A DNA stretch of 12,505 bases from Trichomonas tenax (Eukaryota; Parabasalia; Trichomonadida; Trichomonadidae). Location: assembly GCA_023091735.1 (NCBI GenBank), contig JALKBU010001327.1, positions 1-12,505 on the forward strand. Direction: 5' to 3'. Below the pieces are notes generated by a model. It was not told the DNA's origin. It saw only the letters and a list, made by a program, of their open reading frames with translations, and searched no databases. Below are positions 6,990 through 12,505 of this stretch, one piece after another (position 1 is the first letter of the stretch; the number at the start of each line of letters is the position of its first letter). A program made the position numbers and the translations under genes.

Positions 6990-8202
6990 CAAAATGCTAA
7001 GTGAAAGTTTACAATGTTTATATGCAACAAAGGATTCTTACTGCACAAACGACTTCGCGACAGGTGAAGAAGGCAAAAAAAACCTCACTGACCGCCGTGT
7101 TCTTGTTATTGGCGCGGGCGGTCTTGGATGTGAGCTTCTTAAATCTTTAGCGATGTCTGGAATAAAGCATATTGAAGTTATTGACATGGATACGATTGAT
7201 GTGTCAAATCTCAACAGGCAATTCCTTTTCAGAAAAAAAGATGTTGGAAGATATAAATCTGAAGTTGCTGCAGAATTCGTTAAACGCAGAGTTCCAGGAT
7301 GTGAAATCATTGCACATACATGTAAGATTCAGGAAAAGCCTGATGAATGGTACGAAACATTCGATATTGTTATCGGAGGTTTGGACAATGTTCAGGCTCG
7401 AATTTGGATGAACAATAAGCTTGTCGACATTGCTATCGATACAGGAAAAATTATTCCATATATTGATGGCGGTTCTGAAGCTTGGAAGGGCCACTGCAGA
7501 TTTGTTAAGCCTTTAACAACATCGTGTTTAAGTTGCACAGATACTTTCACAAAACAGAAGTTATTCCAGTTCTGTACAATTGCAACTAATCCTCGTCAAC
7601 CAGAGCACTGTGTTGCTTGGGTTATGGATATATTATGGCCAAAAGAGCATCCAAATGAGAAGCTTGATGGTGATAATGATGAGCACATCGAATATGTCGT
7701 TAAAAATGCCAACATTCACGCCAAGAAGTTTAACTTGGGCGAACTTACACCTTTCATAGCTCGTGGCGTAATCAAAGGCATTATTCCAGCCATTGCATCG
7801 ACACAAGCTTATGTTGCATCAGTTTGTACAACTGAAGCTATTAAGTATTTGACAGGAATGGGTCCGAACGGATCGAATGTTCAGATGTTTGGAAATAACG
7901 GAACTATTGTTTATAATGTTGTTCTGAACAGAGTTGAGAACTGTGAGATTTGTTCTCGCCAGAAGACTCCATTATGGGAAGTAGCAAAAAGCGCAAAAGT
8001 ACAAGATCTTATTAATTCTATCAAAGAAAAATTAGAAATTCCAAACCCAAGATTAATTGCTGGATCTACAATTATTTATAATCCTTTATTATTCCCAGAT
8101 TCTGTCAATAACTTACCAAAGCCATTAACAGATTTCTTATCAGATGGCGATGAATTCGGTATACCAAACTATGAGATAGTTTTGATTATTAAATATACCT
8201 AG
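6976..8202 (+). CDS. UBA3: NEDD8-activating enzyme E1 catalytic subunit
   Basis: The product is 408 residues, close to the usual UBA3 length. With its partner APPBP1/ULA1 it adenylates NEDD8, forms a thioester and passes it to the E2 UBC12 for cullin activation. Visible features: nucleotide loop GAGGLG (46-51), DMDTIDVSNLNRQFLF (70-85), the catalytic cysteine in FCTIATNPR (Cys200), zinc ligands CLSC (184, 187) and CEIC (323, 326), a PEHC...WPKE crossover region, and a C-terminal ubiquitin-fold E2-binding domain (about 340-408) ending VLIIKYT. Sequence words match UBA3 rather than UBA2, and the length excludes UBA1. ATGs at 6976 and 6994 are both possible; the later one gives a 402-residue protein. 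It appears intact and intronless. Confidence 0.95.
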   Translation: MIKSDKMLSESLQCLYATKDSYCTNDFATGEEGKKNLTDRRVLVIGAGGLGCELLKSLAMSGIKHIEVIDMDTIDVSNLNRQFLFRKKDVGRYKSEVAAEFVKRRVPGCEIIAHTCKIQEKPDEWYETFDIVIGGLDNVQARIWMNNKLVDIAIDTGKIIPYIDGGSEAWKGHCRFVKPLTTSCLSCTDTFTKQKLFQFCTIATNPRQPEHCVAWVMDILWPKEHPNEKLDGDNDEHIEYVVKNANIHAKKFNLGELTPFIARGVIKGIIPAIASTQAYVASVCTTEAIKYLTGMGPNGSNVQMFGNNGTIVYNVVLNRVENCEICSRQKTPLWEVAKSAKVQDLINSIKEKLEIPNPRLIAGSTIIYNPLLFPDSVNNLPKPLTDFLSDGDEFGIPNYEIVLIIKYT

Positions 8203-8855
8203 AATTTATTTCAATATACTCTATATAGCAATACTCTAAGTTTACTTTTTTATGATTAACAAAAACTTAAAATCTCAAAGACTCTTTCTGACTTAGATAT
8301 CTTCAGTAATAAAATGGTGTTATAACTTTGAAACTATATAGTATTTGTTATGTGGATATTACACATCAAAATATAGAAACTTTGTCTCATTAGAATTGGA
8401 GAAAAATGAAAACAAAAAATGCTTTGAGAAATGAAAATAGAATATATATGATATCAAACCAAGCTACTATGAAAGATGTAATGGAGAATTGATAAATTCT
8501 TCATGTAAATGGGTCTAAAATGCTAAAAGCCCATCTAATCCTGCAAACAAGAATATTTTCCATTCAATATGCTCTGTTTTGATATTGTAAAAATTTACAT
8601 GACAAAATAATAAATTGCTCAATTTGAACGTTAACGAACATAATTACATCAAATTAGTCAATGAAAATCCAATTTCCGTGGTGCATTCTATCGCATTATC
8701 ACTATACAAGCCTCAAAAACGACAAAGAAAATTTTGGGTAAAAACAAAAACATCAAAATTCGAGCTAATGCAGTCGTTCCAGTATTGGAGAAATAATTCA
8801 GTGGAGTTTAATGGAATAAAAAACATTATTGGAAGTAGTATATGTTTGGGGGCTA
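8203..8855. other. Gene-poor host spacer ending at the right element
   Basis: About 650 bp of AT-rich DNA lies between UBA3 and the right element boundary. A frame open over 8615-8872 lacks a useful ATG and runs across the element boundary, so it is not accepted as a gene. It could be a remnant of a host gene cut by the insertion, but no family was recognised. Confidence 0.5.
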
Positions 8856-8968
8856 GTTGCCAAAATTTGTAACTATATATAGTGGGGACAATAACTAATA
8901 TATATAGTGGGAAAAACTAAGTTAATTTTAAATTTTATTTATTTTTATTCTTACATAAACAGCGGGCA
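8856..8968 (+). repeat. Terminal inverted repeat, left end of right element
   Basis: Starting at GTTGCC (8856), it contains the 10-bp palindrome CTATATATAG (8872-8881), a related TATATATAG (8901-8909) with AGTGGG after each, and AGTGGGAAAAACTAAGTTAA. It matches the inverse of 3122-3238 up to about 8930. From there the left element continues as the sequence at 9363-9432, which means the segment between is extra here or lost there. Confidence 0.82.
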
Positions 8969-9343
8969 ATGTCGAATATAAAATGTGACAAAATAGATGA
9001 AAGAGTGATTGAAGACGGAGTTCCAGTTTATATTTTAAGATTTAAAGGTAAACAATATTATAGAATGATAAATCCTGAGTACATAAAGCATATATTTATT
9101 AAAGAAGATTGTGAAGTATTAAATGCTGATGAATATGAAAACTCTAAATCAATAATTTGTTATAAATATATGGGTAATGACGAAAGATGTAAAATGAAGG
9201 ATAAAATTTATACTGTAAGATATAACGAATGGAAAAATGATAAAATAAGAAAGCATTTTGGAGATTTCGGAAATAAAACATCATTTTTTAAATCAAGTAT
9301 TTATGAAACTGTTCGCATGAATAGGTTAATGTATGAGTCATAA
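8969..9343 (+). CDS. Single-module element protein related to the C-terminal half of the next gene
   Basis: The product is 124 residues from ATG 8969; the stop is followed by A, giving TAAA. The module is INPEYIKHIFIKEDCEVLN, then EYENSKS, YKYMGNDERCK and a closing W...IRKHFGDFG...FFK. It aligns with residues 97-207 of the protein at 9433-10056. The F/DCE/L..YEN/L.YKY order recalls small domains repeated in large DNA virus proteins and linked to nuclease-like or DNA-binding functions, but the zinc cysteines usual there are absent. It probably arose by tandem duplication, since short repeats (AGTGGG and AACTAAGTTAA) lie on both sides of it. Confidence 0.72.
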   Translation: MSNIKCDKIDERVIEDGVPVYILRFKGKQYYRMINPEYIKHIFIKEDCEVLNADEYENSKSIICYKYMGNDERCKMKDKIYTVRYNEWKNDKIRKHFGDFGNKTSFFKSSIYETVRMNRLMYES

Positions 9344-9362
9344 ATGAATTATTTTTGGAGAT

Positions 9363-9432
9363 TAGTGGGGAAAAACTAAGTTAATTTTTTTATTATTTAA
9401 TTTTTAATAAGTAAAAAAGCAACTATATATAG
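9363..9432 (+). promoter_or_regulatory. Repeated leader with palindrome abutting the start codon
   Basis: Here TTAGTGGGGAAAAACTAAGTT repeats the leader at about 8903-8926, and CTATATATAG (9423-9432) touches the ATG at 9433. The inverted equivalent precedes the pseudogene at 3121. The same palindrome sits near the element end (8872-8881). The position fits a promoter or regulator-binding site, with an extremely short leader if transcription begins within it. Confidence 0.5.
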
Positions 9433-10056
9433 ATGGTAACGATTCAACCTGAGCTAATGAATAAATACATCAAAAAGTCTATGGAAATCATTGATAAACA
9501 AGAAAATGAAAACAACACCATACCTCAACGATTAGGGCATGGATTAAATCCTGAATGGGTTAAAGAACAATTTAGAAAACAAAATTGTGAATTAATATCT
9601 GAATATGAAAATTGTAATTCAGAAATGACATATAAATATGAAGGTAAGATGTACATAACAACATGGAAGAGATTCCAAAAAGGGGATTATGAACATAAAC
9701 GACTAAAACTTTCTGATAAAGAGATTAAAGTCATAGATGAACCCAAAGAAGATGGAATTAGTATTTATTGTTATAAAAAAGTGAGGGGTAAGAATGGAAT
9801 GGTAAACAGAAAAGTTTTAAATCCTGATTACATAAAACAACAATTTATTAAAGAAGATTGCGAAGTATTAAATCCCGAAGACTACGAAAACACAAAGACA
9901 AAATTAAAATATAAATATATGGGTAATGATGAAAGATGTAAAGATAAAGATAAAGATAAAATTTATTTAATTTCATATAACAATTGGCACTCATTAGGTA
10001 TTAGAAAACATTTTAAAGAATACGGAAAATCAACAAAATTTTTCAAGGGGGAATGA
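9433..10056 (+). CDS. Two-module element protein next to the terminus
   Basis: The product is 207 residues from ATG 9433. A polar N-terminus is followed by module 1 at about 38-88 (LNPEWVKEQFRKQNCELI, SEYEN, YKYEG, TTWKRFQKG) and module 2 at about 129-203 (LNPDYIKQQFIKEDCEVL, DYENTK, YKYMGNDERCK, NNWHSLGIRKHF). A short DKDKDKDK run near residue 170 comes from a hexanucleotide microsatellite (about 9936-9960). The protein is very basic and has no membrane segment. A DNA-binding role near the element end is plausible from charge and position, but no family was recognised with confidence. The upstream gene repeats module 2, and the broken copy at 2803-3121 keeps only module 1. Confidence 0.8.
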   Translation: MVTIQPELMNKYIKKSMEIIDKQENENNTIPQRLGHGLNPEWVKEQFRKQNCELISEYENCNSEMTYKYEGKMYITTWKRFQKGDYEHKRLKLSDKEIKVIDEPKEDGISIYCYKKVRGKNGMVNRKVLNPDYIKQQFIKEDCEVLNPEDYENTKTKLKYKYMGNDERCKDKDKDKIYLISYNNWHSLGIRKHFKEYGKSTKFFKGE

Positions 10057-10227
10057 ATTATATTTTTGGATGTTAGTGGGGGAAAGTTTTGAAAAAAGGT
10101 GTTTTCATACGTATAGAAAATTGAGAGGGGTTAAAATCGAAATCGCGAAAATATTTTGCTTTGAATTTTGAATAGTGTCTCAAATGTGAAAATGTAAAAA
10201 TATGAGAGATAATGAATGATAATTAAA

Positions 10228-10257
10228 GAACCCTCTGGGTTCCCGGCGCAAAGCGCC
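10228..10257. repeat. Two GC-rich mini-hairpins in a spacer
   Basis: GAACCC-tct-GGGTTC (10228-10242) and GGCGC-aaa-GCGCC (10245-10257) lie side by side in otherwise AT-rich sequence. The first has the same stem as the hairpin at 12238-12252. Confidence 0.85.
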
Positions 10258-10319
10258 AAATATACAAAGAGACGGTTAATGAAATTTTTTTCATAAAATA
10301 ATAAAGAAGTGTTAATAAA

Positions 10320-10396
10320 TAATTTAAATTTATATGTAAAGATTTGAATTTACTCCCTTGTTTACGATTAAAATTTGATTGAAATCGTTAAACGAC

Positions 10397-10427
<31 letters not shown>

Positions 10428-10480
10428 AAAAAGAAAGCGAAAGGATTTTGAGACTTCGAAAATTTAAAAATTATTTTTGA
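10320..10480 (-). repeat. Left arm of an inverted repeat bracketing the 412-residue gene
   Basis: Inverted relative to 11900-12075: it shares ATATGTAAAGATTTGAATTT, the ATTTGATTGAAATCGT motif, ACAAACTAACTAACTAAC, AAAGAAAGCGAAAGGATTTT and AAATTTAAAAAT in reverse order and sense. It carries seven CTAA units, against five TTAG at the first right-hand copy and six at the second. Confidence 0.78.
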
Positions 10481-10583
10481 GTGTTTACGATTAAAATTTG
10501 ATTGAAATCGTCAATGTTTGTATTTACTGAGTGTTAATGTTTGAATTTACTGCTTCATATACACAAAATTTGATTGAAATCGT
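10360..10583 (+). promoter_or_regulatory. Three iteron-like motifs upstream of the 412-residue gene
   Basis: GTTTACGATT followed by AAAATTTGATTGAAATCGT occurs at 10360-10389 and 10483-10511, and a shortened AAAATTTGATTGAAATCGT at about 10565-10583. Each full copy has inverted ends (ACGATT...AATCGT), so it could bind a dimeric protein. One diverged inverted copy lies at about 12030-12062. This may be a promoter-operator set or a replication-related iteron group. Confidence 0.5.
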
Positions 10584-10651
10584 AAATACTCAGAAATTAA
10601 GTTTAATTTTTAAAAAATTTATTTTTTTAATAAGTCTAAAAGTAAGTGAAA

Positions 10652-11890
10652 ATGTCAATCCAAATTTTTGATGTTTCAAACAAGATACAGACGCTAATAG
10701 CCGAACATAAACAATTTGTTCTCACTAATAATTTCTTACATAAAGAATTTACATTAAATGAATATCAGCAAATGATTAAAGATATAGAAGAAAAAATGTT
10801 AAATCCTCCGGAAGACAAAATAAAACCAACTGATGAATTCACTACTCGTCAAATGTTAAGAGACGCTTATGTTAATTTGTGCAAACGTGAAATAGAATTA
10901 TTAAACAGAGATATGAAAAGATTAAATGATTTCAATTCATTTATTGAATCAGAAAAAATCAAAGCTTCTAAATATCCAAAATCAACGGATGATGTTATTA
11001 GAAATATGAAAGAGTTTATTAACGAAAAGATATCGTATTATCATAAAGACCTAATTTCTTCTTATTTCGACATGTTCGTTGATAAGGTCAAGAATTTAAC
11101 AAAGAAAGAAAAAGGCTCTACGAGCTATTCAGAGCCAAAGGCTCATAAAGATTATACAAAAACTATTGAAAGTGTTTACCGATGCAAGAACTCTAAAACA
11201 GCAATGAATATAATATTAAAGTTTATGGATTCAATGAAAAACTCATTAATAAAAATGTCAATGAATGTCAAAAATTCTGAATCAGTTGAGTTTTATAAAA
11301 TGGAATCAATACTTAAAAGTCAATGTTTGAAATTAATAGAGAAAATACATTACGTAATTTACAAATTCATTGAGCAACAAATTAATTATATAGATGATGA
11401 AGAGGAAATGAATGACTCAAAAGTTGTTAAATTATATGCTGAATCTTGTATAAGTCAATTAAATCAAGCAATGATGAAAGAATTACCTGAAATCTTGAAC
11501 GAAGAATTTATGGTATGTGTGGAAGATAGAATGGAAGATTTATCGTATATTTGGAGAAATCAAATAGGTTGTGATTTCATAAAGAATAAATCCATCACTT
11601 ACGCAGAAGATTCAAACGAAACTACAATCGTTGAAATTAACAATAAACCATTAATTGCTGAAGTCATTGAAGTTAAAACTCAAGATAAAAATAAAGATTT
11701 CAATTCATTTCTCGATTTAATCCCAAACGAATCCGTAGAAGTTAATGAATTAACGGAAATGTATAATAATTACTTTGGCGTTAATATTTCGGCAAGAGGT
11801 TTTGGAATGTTAAAATTAGTTAAAGATTCATTTACGAAGGAATCAAAAATAATTAAAGGTAAAAGAGTAACAACGTATCAGAAGAAATAA
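10652..11890 (+). CDS. Helical element protein with probable C-terminal winged-helix domain
   Basis: The product is 412 residues from ATG 10652 (an in-frame GTG two codons earlier is less likely). It is mostly alpha-helical, rich in Lys, Glu, Asn and Met, with long amphipathic stretches (about 75-150 and 170-300) and no membrane segment. The last 65 residues read FLDLIPNESVEVNELTEMYN, then GVNISARGFGMLKLV and KGKRVTTYQKK, which resembles the winged-helix tail of D5/phage-P4-type viral primase-helicases. The helicase motifs themselves are absent, so this may be an accessory DNA-binding protein or a replication-linked factor. Residues about 155-165 are encoded by mini-hairpins. Inverted repeats lie on both sides. 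Confidence 0.75.
   Translation: MSIQIFDVSNKIQTLIAEHKQFVLTNNFLHKEFTLNEYQQMIKDIEEKMLNPPEDKIKPTDEFTTRQMLRDAYVNLCKREIELLNRDMKRLNDFNSFIESEKIKASKYPKSTDDVIRNMKEFINEKISYYHKDLISSYFDMFVDKVKNLTKKEKGSTSYSEPKAHKDYTKTIESVYRCKNSKTAMNIILKFMDSMKNSLIKMSMNVKNSESVEFYKMESILKSQCLKLIEKIHYVIYKFIEQQINYIDDEEEMNDSKVVKLYAESCISQLNQAMMKELPEILNEEFMVCVEDRMEDLSYIWRNQIGCDFIKNKSITYAEDSNETTIVEINNKPLIAEVIEVKTQDKNKDFNSFLDLIPNESVEVNELTEMYNNYFGVNISARGFGMLKLVKDSFTKESKIIKGKRVTTYQKK
11114..11144. repeat. Mini-hairpins inside the 412-residue gene
   Basis: GCTC-tac-GAGC (11115-11125) and GAGCC-aaa-GGCTC (11132-11144); the first GGCTC (11114-11118) can also pair with GAGCC (11132-11136). The frame stays open across them. Confidence 0.8.
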
Positions 11891-11899
11891 GACGAAACA

Positions 11900-11976
11900 C
11901 TAAAATTTTATTTTTAAATTTCCTAACTCATAAAATCCTTTCGCTTTCTTTTTTTAGTTAGTTAGTTAGTTAGTTT
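11900..11976 (+). repeat. 3' dispersed repeat with (TTAG)5, first copy
   Basis: It starts 10 bp after the stop with ACTAAAATTTTATTTTTAAA, continues through TAACTCATAAAATCC and CTTTCGCTTTCTTTTT, and ends in five TTAG units and TTTGTCATCAACTTTTAA. It is the same module as at 2374-2445. Confidence 0.8.
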
Positions 11977-12069
11977 GTCATCAACTTTTAAGCATAATGA
12001 AGTATTAAATTCAAATCTTTACATATAAATTGACGATTTCAATCAAATTTTAAACGTAAACACTCAAAA
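11977..12069 (-). repeat. Inverted copy of the iteron-like region
   Basis: On the minus strand this carries the AAAATTTGATTGAAATCGT motif (about 12030-12049) followed by ATATGTAAAGATTTGAATTT, matching 10320-10345 and 10360-10389. Together with the flanking TTAG repeats it forms the right arm of the inverted repeat around the 412-residue gene. Confidence 0.72.
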
Positions 12070-12143
12070 ATTATTTTTAAATTTCCTAACTCATAAAATC
12101 CTTTCGCTTTCTTTTTTTAGTTAGTTAGTTAGTTAGTTAGTTT
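12070..12143 (+). repeat. 3' dispersed repeat with (TTAG)6, second copy
   Basis: This is a near-identical second copy of 11900-11976, from AAATTATTTTTAAATTTCC to TTAG units and TTTGTCATCAACTTTTAA. The two copies differ mainly in TTAG number, so the tetramer is length-variable within one element. Confidence 0.8.
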
Positions 12144-12205
12144 GTCATCAACTTTTAAATCTTGCACATTCGTTAACGTAAAACATCAAATTTGGCGCTT
12201 TACGT

Positions 12206-12252
12206 GAGCCGTTCGGCTCTGAATCCAGGATTCCCGGGAACCCGAAGGGTTC
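12206..12252. repeat. Three mini-hairpins in a row
   Basis: GAGCC-gttc-GGCTC (12206-12219), GAATCC-a-GGATTC (12221-12233) and GAACCC-gaa-GGGTTC (12238-12252), joined by the palindrome TTCCCGGGAA. This is one of the most GC-rich points of the window. Confidence 0.85.
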
Positions 12253-12269
12253 TTAAGCATTTTTTGTTA

Positions 12270-12290
12270 AAAATAACTTTTCGTTATTTT
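12270..12290 (-). terminator. AT stem-loop near the end of a minus-strand gene
   Basis: AAAATAAC pairs with GTTATTTT over 8 bp around a TTTTC loop. It lies about 70 bp downstream of the stop of the minus-strand gene at 12361-12505. A 3'-end role is possible; the stem is weak. Confidence 0.35.
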
Positions 12291-12330
12291 AAGCCATTTC
12301 TAAAAATCCTTGTCCTAAAATATTTTTTAC

Positions 12331-12364
12331 CTGGTATTACCTGGTAATCTGGTTATCTGGTCAT
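12331..12364 (+). repeat. CTGGT-type short tandem repeat at a gene end
   Basis: CTGGTATTAC, CTGGTAAT, CTGGTTAT and CTGGTCAT follow each other, mostly at 8-bp steps. The last unit overlaps the stop codon of the minus-strand gene (12361-12363), so slippage here could change that protein's end. Confidence 0.75.
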
Positions 12365-12505
12365 GATTCATTTACCACATCATTCATCACTTCATTACCT
12401 ATTTTTTCAATTTGAAATGTCCATAATATTTCATTCATGAACTCAACATCTTCTCCATTAATATTAGTAATACTAAACTTTAAATCAACTAAATCTTTTG
12501 ATGAT
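12361..12505 (-). CDS. 3' end of an unrecognised element gene (5' end outside window)
   Basis: Reading leftwards from the window edge, one frame is open for 47 codons and ends at TGA (12361-12363). Codon content looks like the neighbouring genes. The peptide includes DLKFSITNINGEDVEF and ILWTFQIEK, a beta-rich end with an NGxDVxF...WTFxI pattern that recalls the C-terminal strands of some virus-like structural proteins; this resemblance is weak. It converges on the 412-residue gene. Confidence 0.55.
   Translation of the reverse strand, partial: SSKDLVDLKFSITNINGEDVEFMNEILWTFQIEKIGNEVMNDVVNES

Larger units (their letters stand above)
10057..10651. other. Repeat-rich spacer before the 412-residue gene
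   Basis: No gene is seen. Contents in order: a 3' tail similar to that after 9343 (TGAATTAT...TTAGTGGGGG), two mini-hairpins (10228-10257), the inverted 3' repeat with seven CTAA units (10400-10427), and three copies of an AAAATTTGATTGAAATCGT motif. Confidence 0.75.
8856..12505. mobile_element. Right Maverick/Polinton-like element (partial; left-hand end at about 8856)
   Basis: It starts with the same terminal sequence that ends the left element, in inverted orientation, and continues to the window edge with at least four genes, shared 3' repeats and mini-hairpins. Only the terminal gene family and the repeats overlap with the content of the left element, so the two show different parts of a related layout. 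The class is inferred as for the left element. Confidence 0.68.

Noticed and set aside
7038..7494. Minus-strand and alternate-frame open stretches inside UBA3
   Set aside because: They overlap the clearly conserved UBA3 frame and show no features of their own.
3239..8855. Host genes captured as cargo of a single element
   Set aside because: The terminal repeats on both sides point outward from the host block (element genes lie beyond them), so the block is outside two element ends rather than inside one.
8615..8872. Open frame running into the right element end
   Set aside because: It starts at TTG with no useful ATG, shows no recognisable domain, and crosses the host/element boundary. It is at most a gene remnant.
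10400..10427. CTAA/TTAG runs as telomeric repeats
   Set aside because: The runs are short (3-7 units), internal, in both orientations and embedded in a longer dispersed module. They behave as a microsatellite.

Overview
This window most likely comes from a parabasalid protist of the trichomonad type (Trichomonas or Tritrichomonas). It is AT-rich and eukaryotic. It carries a decayed BspA-like leucine-rich-repeat gene of the kind amplified in trichomonads, an intronless NEDD8-E1 catalytic subunit (UBA3) and a short protein kinase. These host-type genes sit between the ends of two large virus-like elements that fit Maverick/Polinton transposons. The genus is an inference, since no rRNA or other marker is present.

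Layout: (1) 1-3238 is the end part of a left element. It holds the 3' end of a phage-tail-collar/fibre-like gene (+), a jelly-roll capsid-like gene with a small basic-tailed protein gene just upstream (both -), a small lysine-rich gene (+) diverging from that pair, large hairpins, long dispersed repeats, a 30-bp tandem repeat, and a frameshifted, truncated copy (-) of a two-module gene next to the element end. (2) 3239-8855 is host DNA: a CaMKK-like kinase (+), a BspA-like pseudogene (-) with several breaks, and UBA3 (+), separated by gene-poor AT-rich spacers. (3) 8856-12505 is the start of a right element. Its terminal sequence is the inverted copy of the left element's end, followed by two related genes (+), a repeat-rich spacer, a 412-residue protein with a probable C-terminal winged helix (+), another repeat-rich spacer, and the 3' end of a minus-strand gene at the window edge.

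The two elements belong to one family. They share the terminal inverted sequence, a 3' repeat ending in TTAG tetramers, and a population of GC-rich mini-hairpins. No DNA polymerase B, integrase, protease or packaging ATPase is in view, so the Maverick assignment rests on the capsid-like and fibre-like genes, the inverted ends and the likely host.

The observations most worth following are these. Mini-hairpins with 4-6 bp stems and mostly GAA/TTC loops occur in both elements, within reading frames as well as spacers, and are not seen in the host block. Matching hairpins appear with the loop in opposite orientation. A roughly 150-250 bp inverted repeat brackets the 412-residue gene like a cassette. 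A two-module gene family is preserved as complementary halves at the two element ends.
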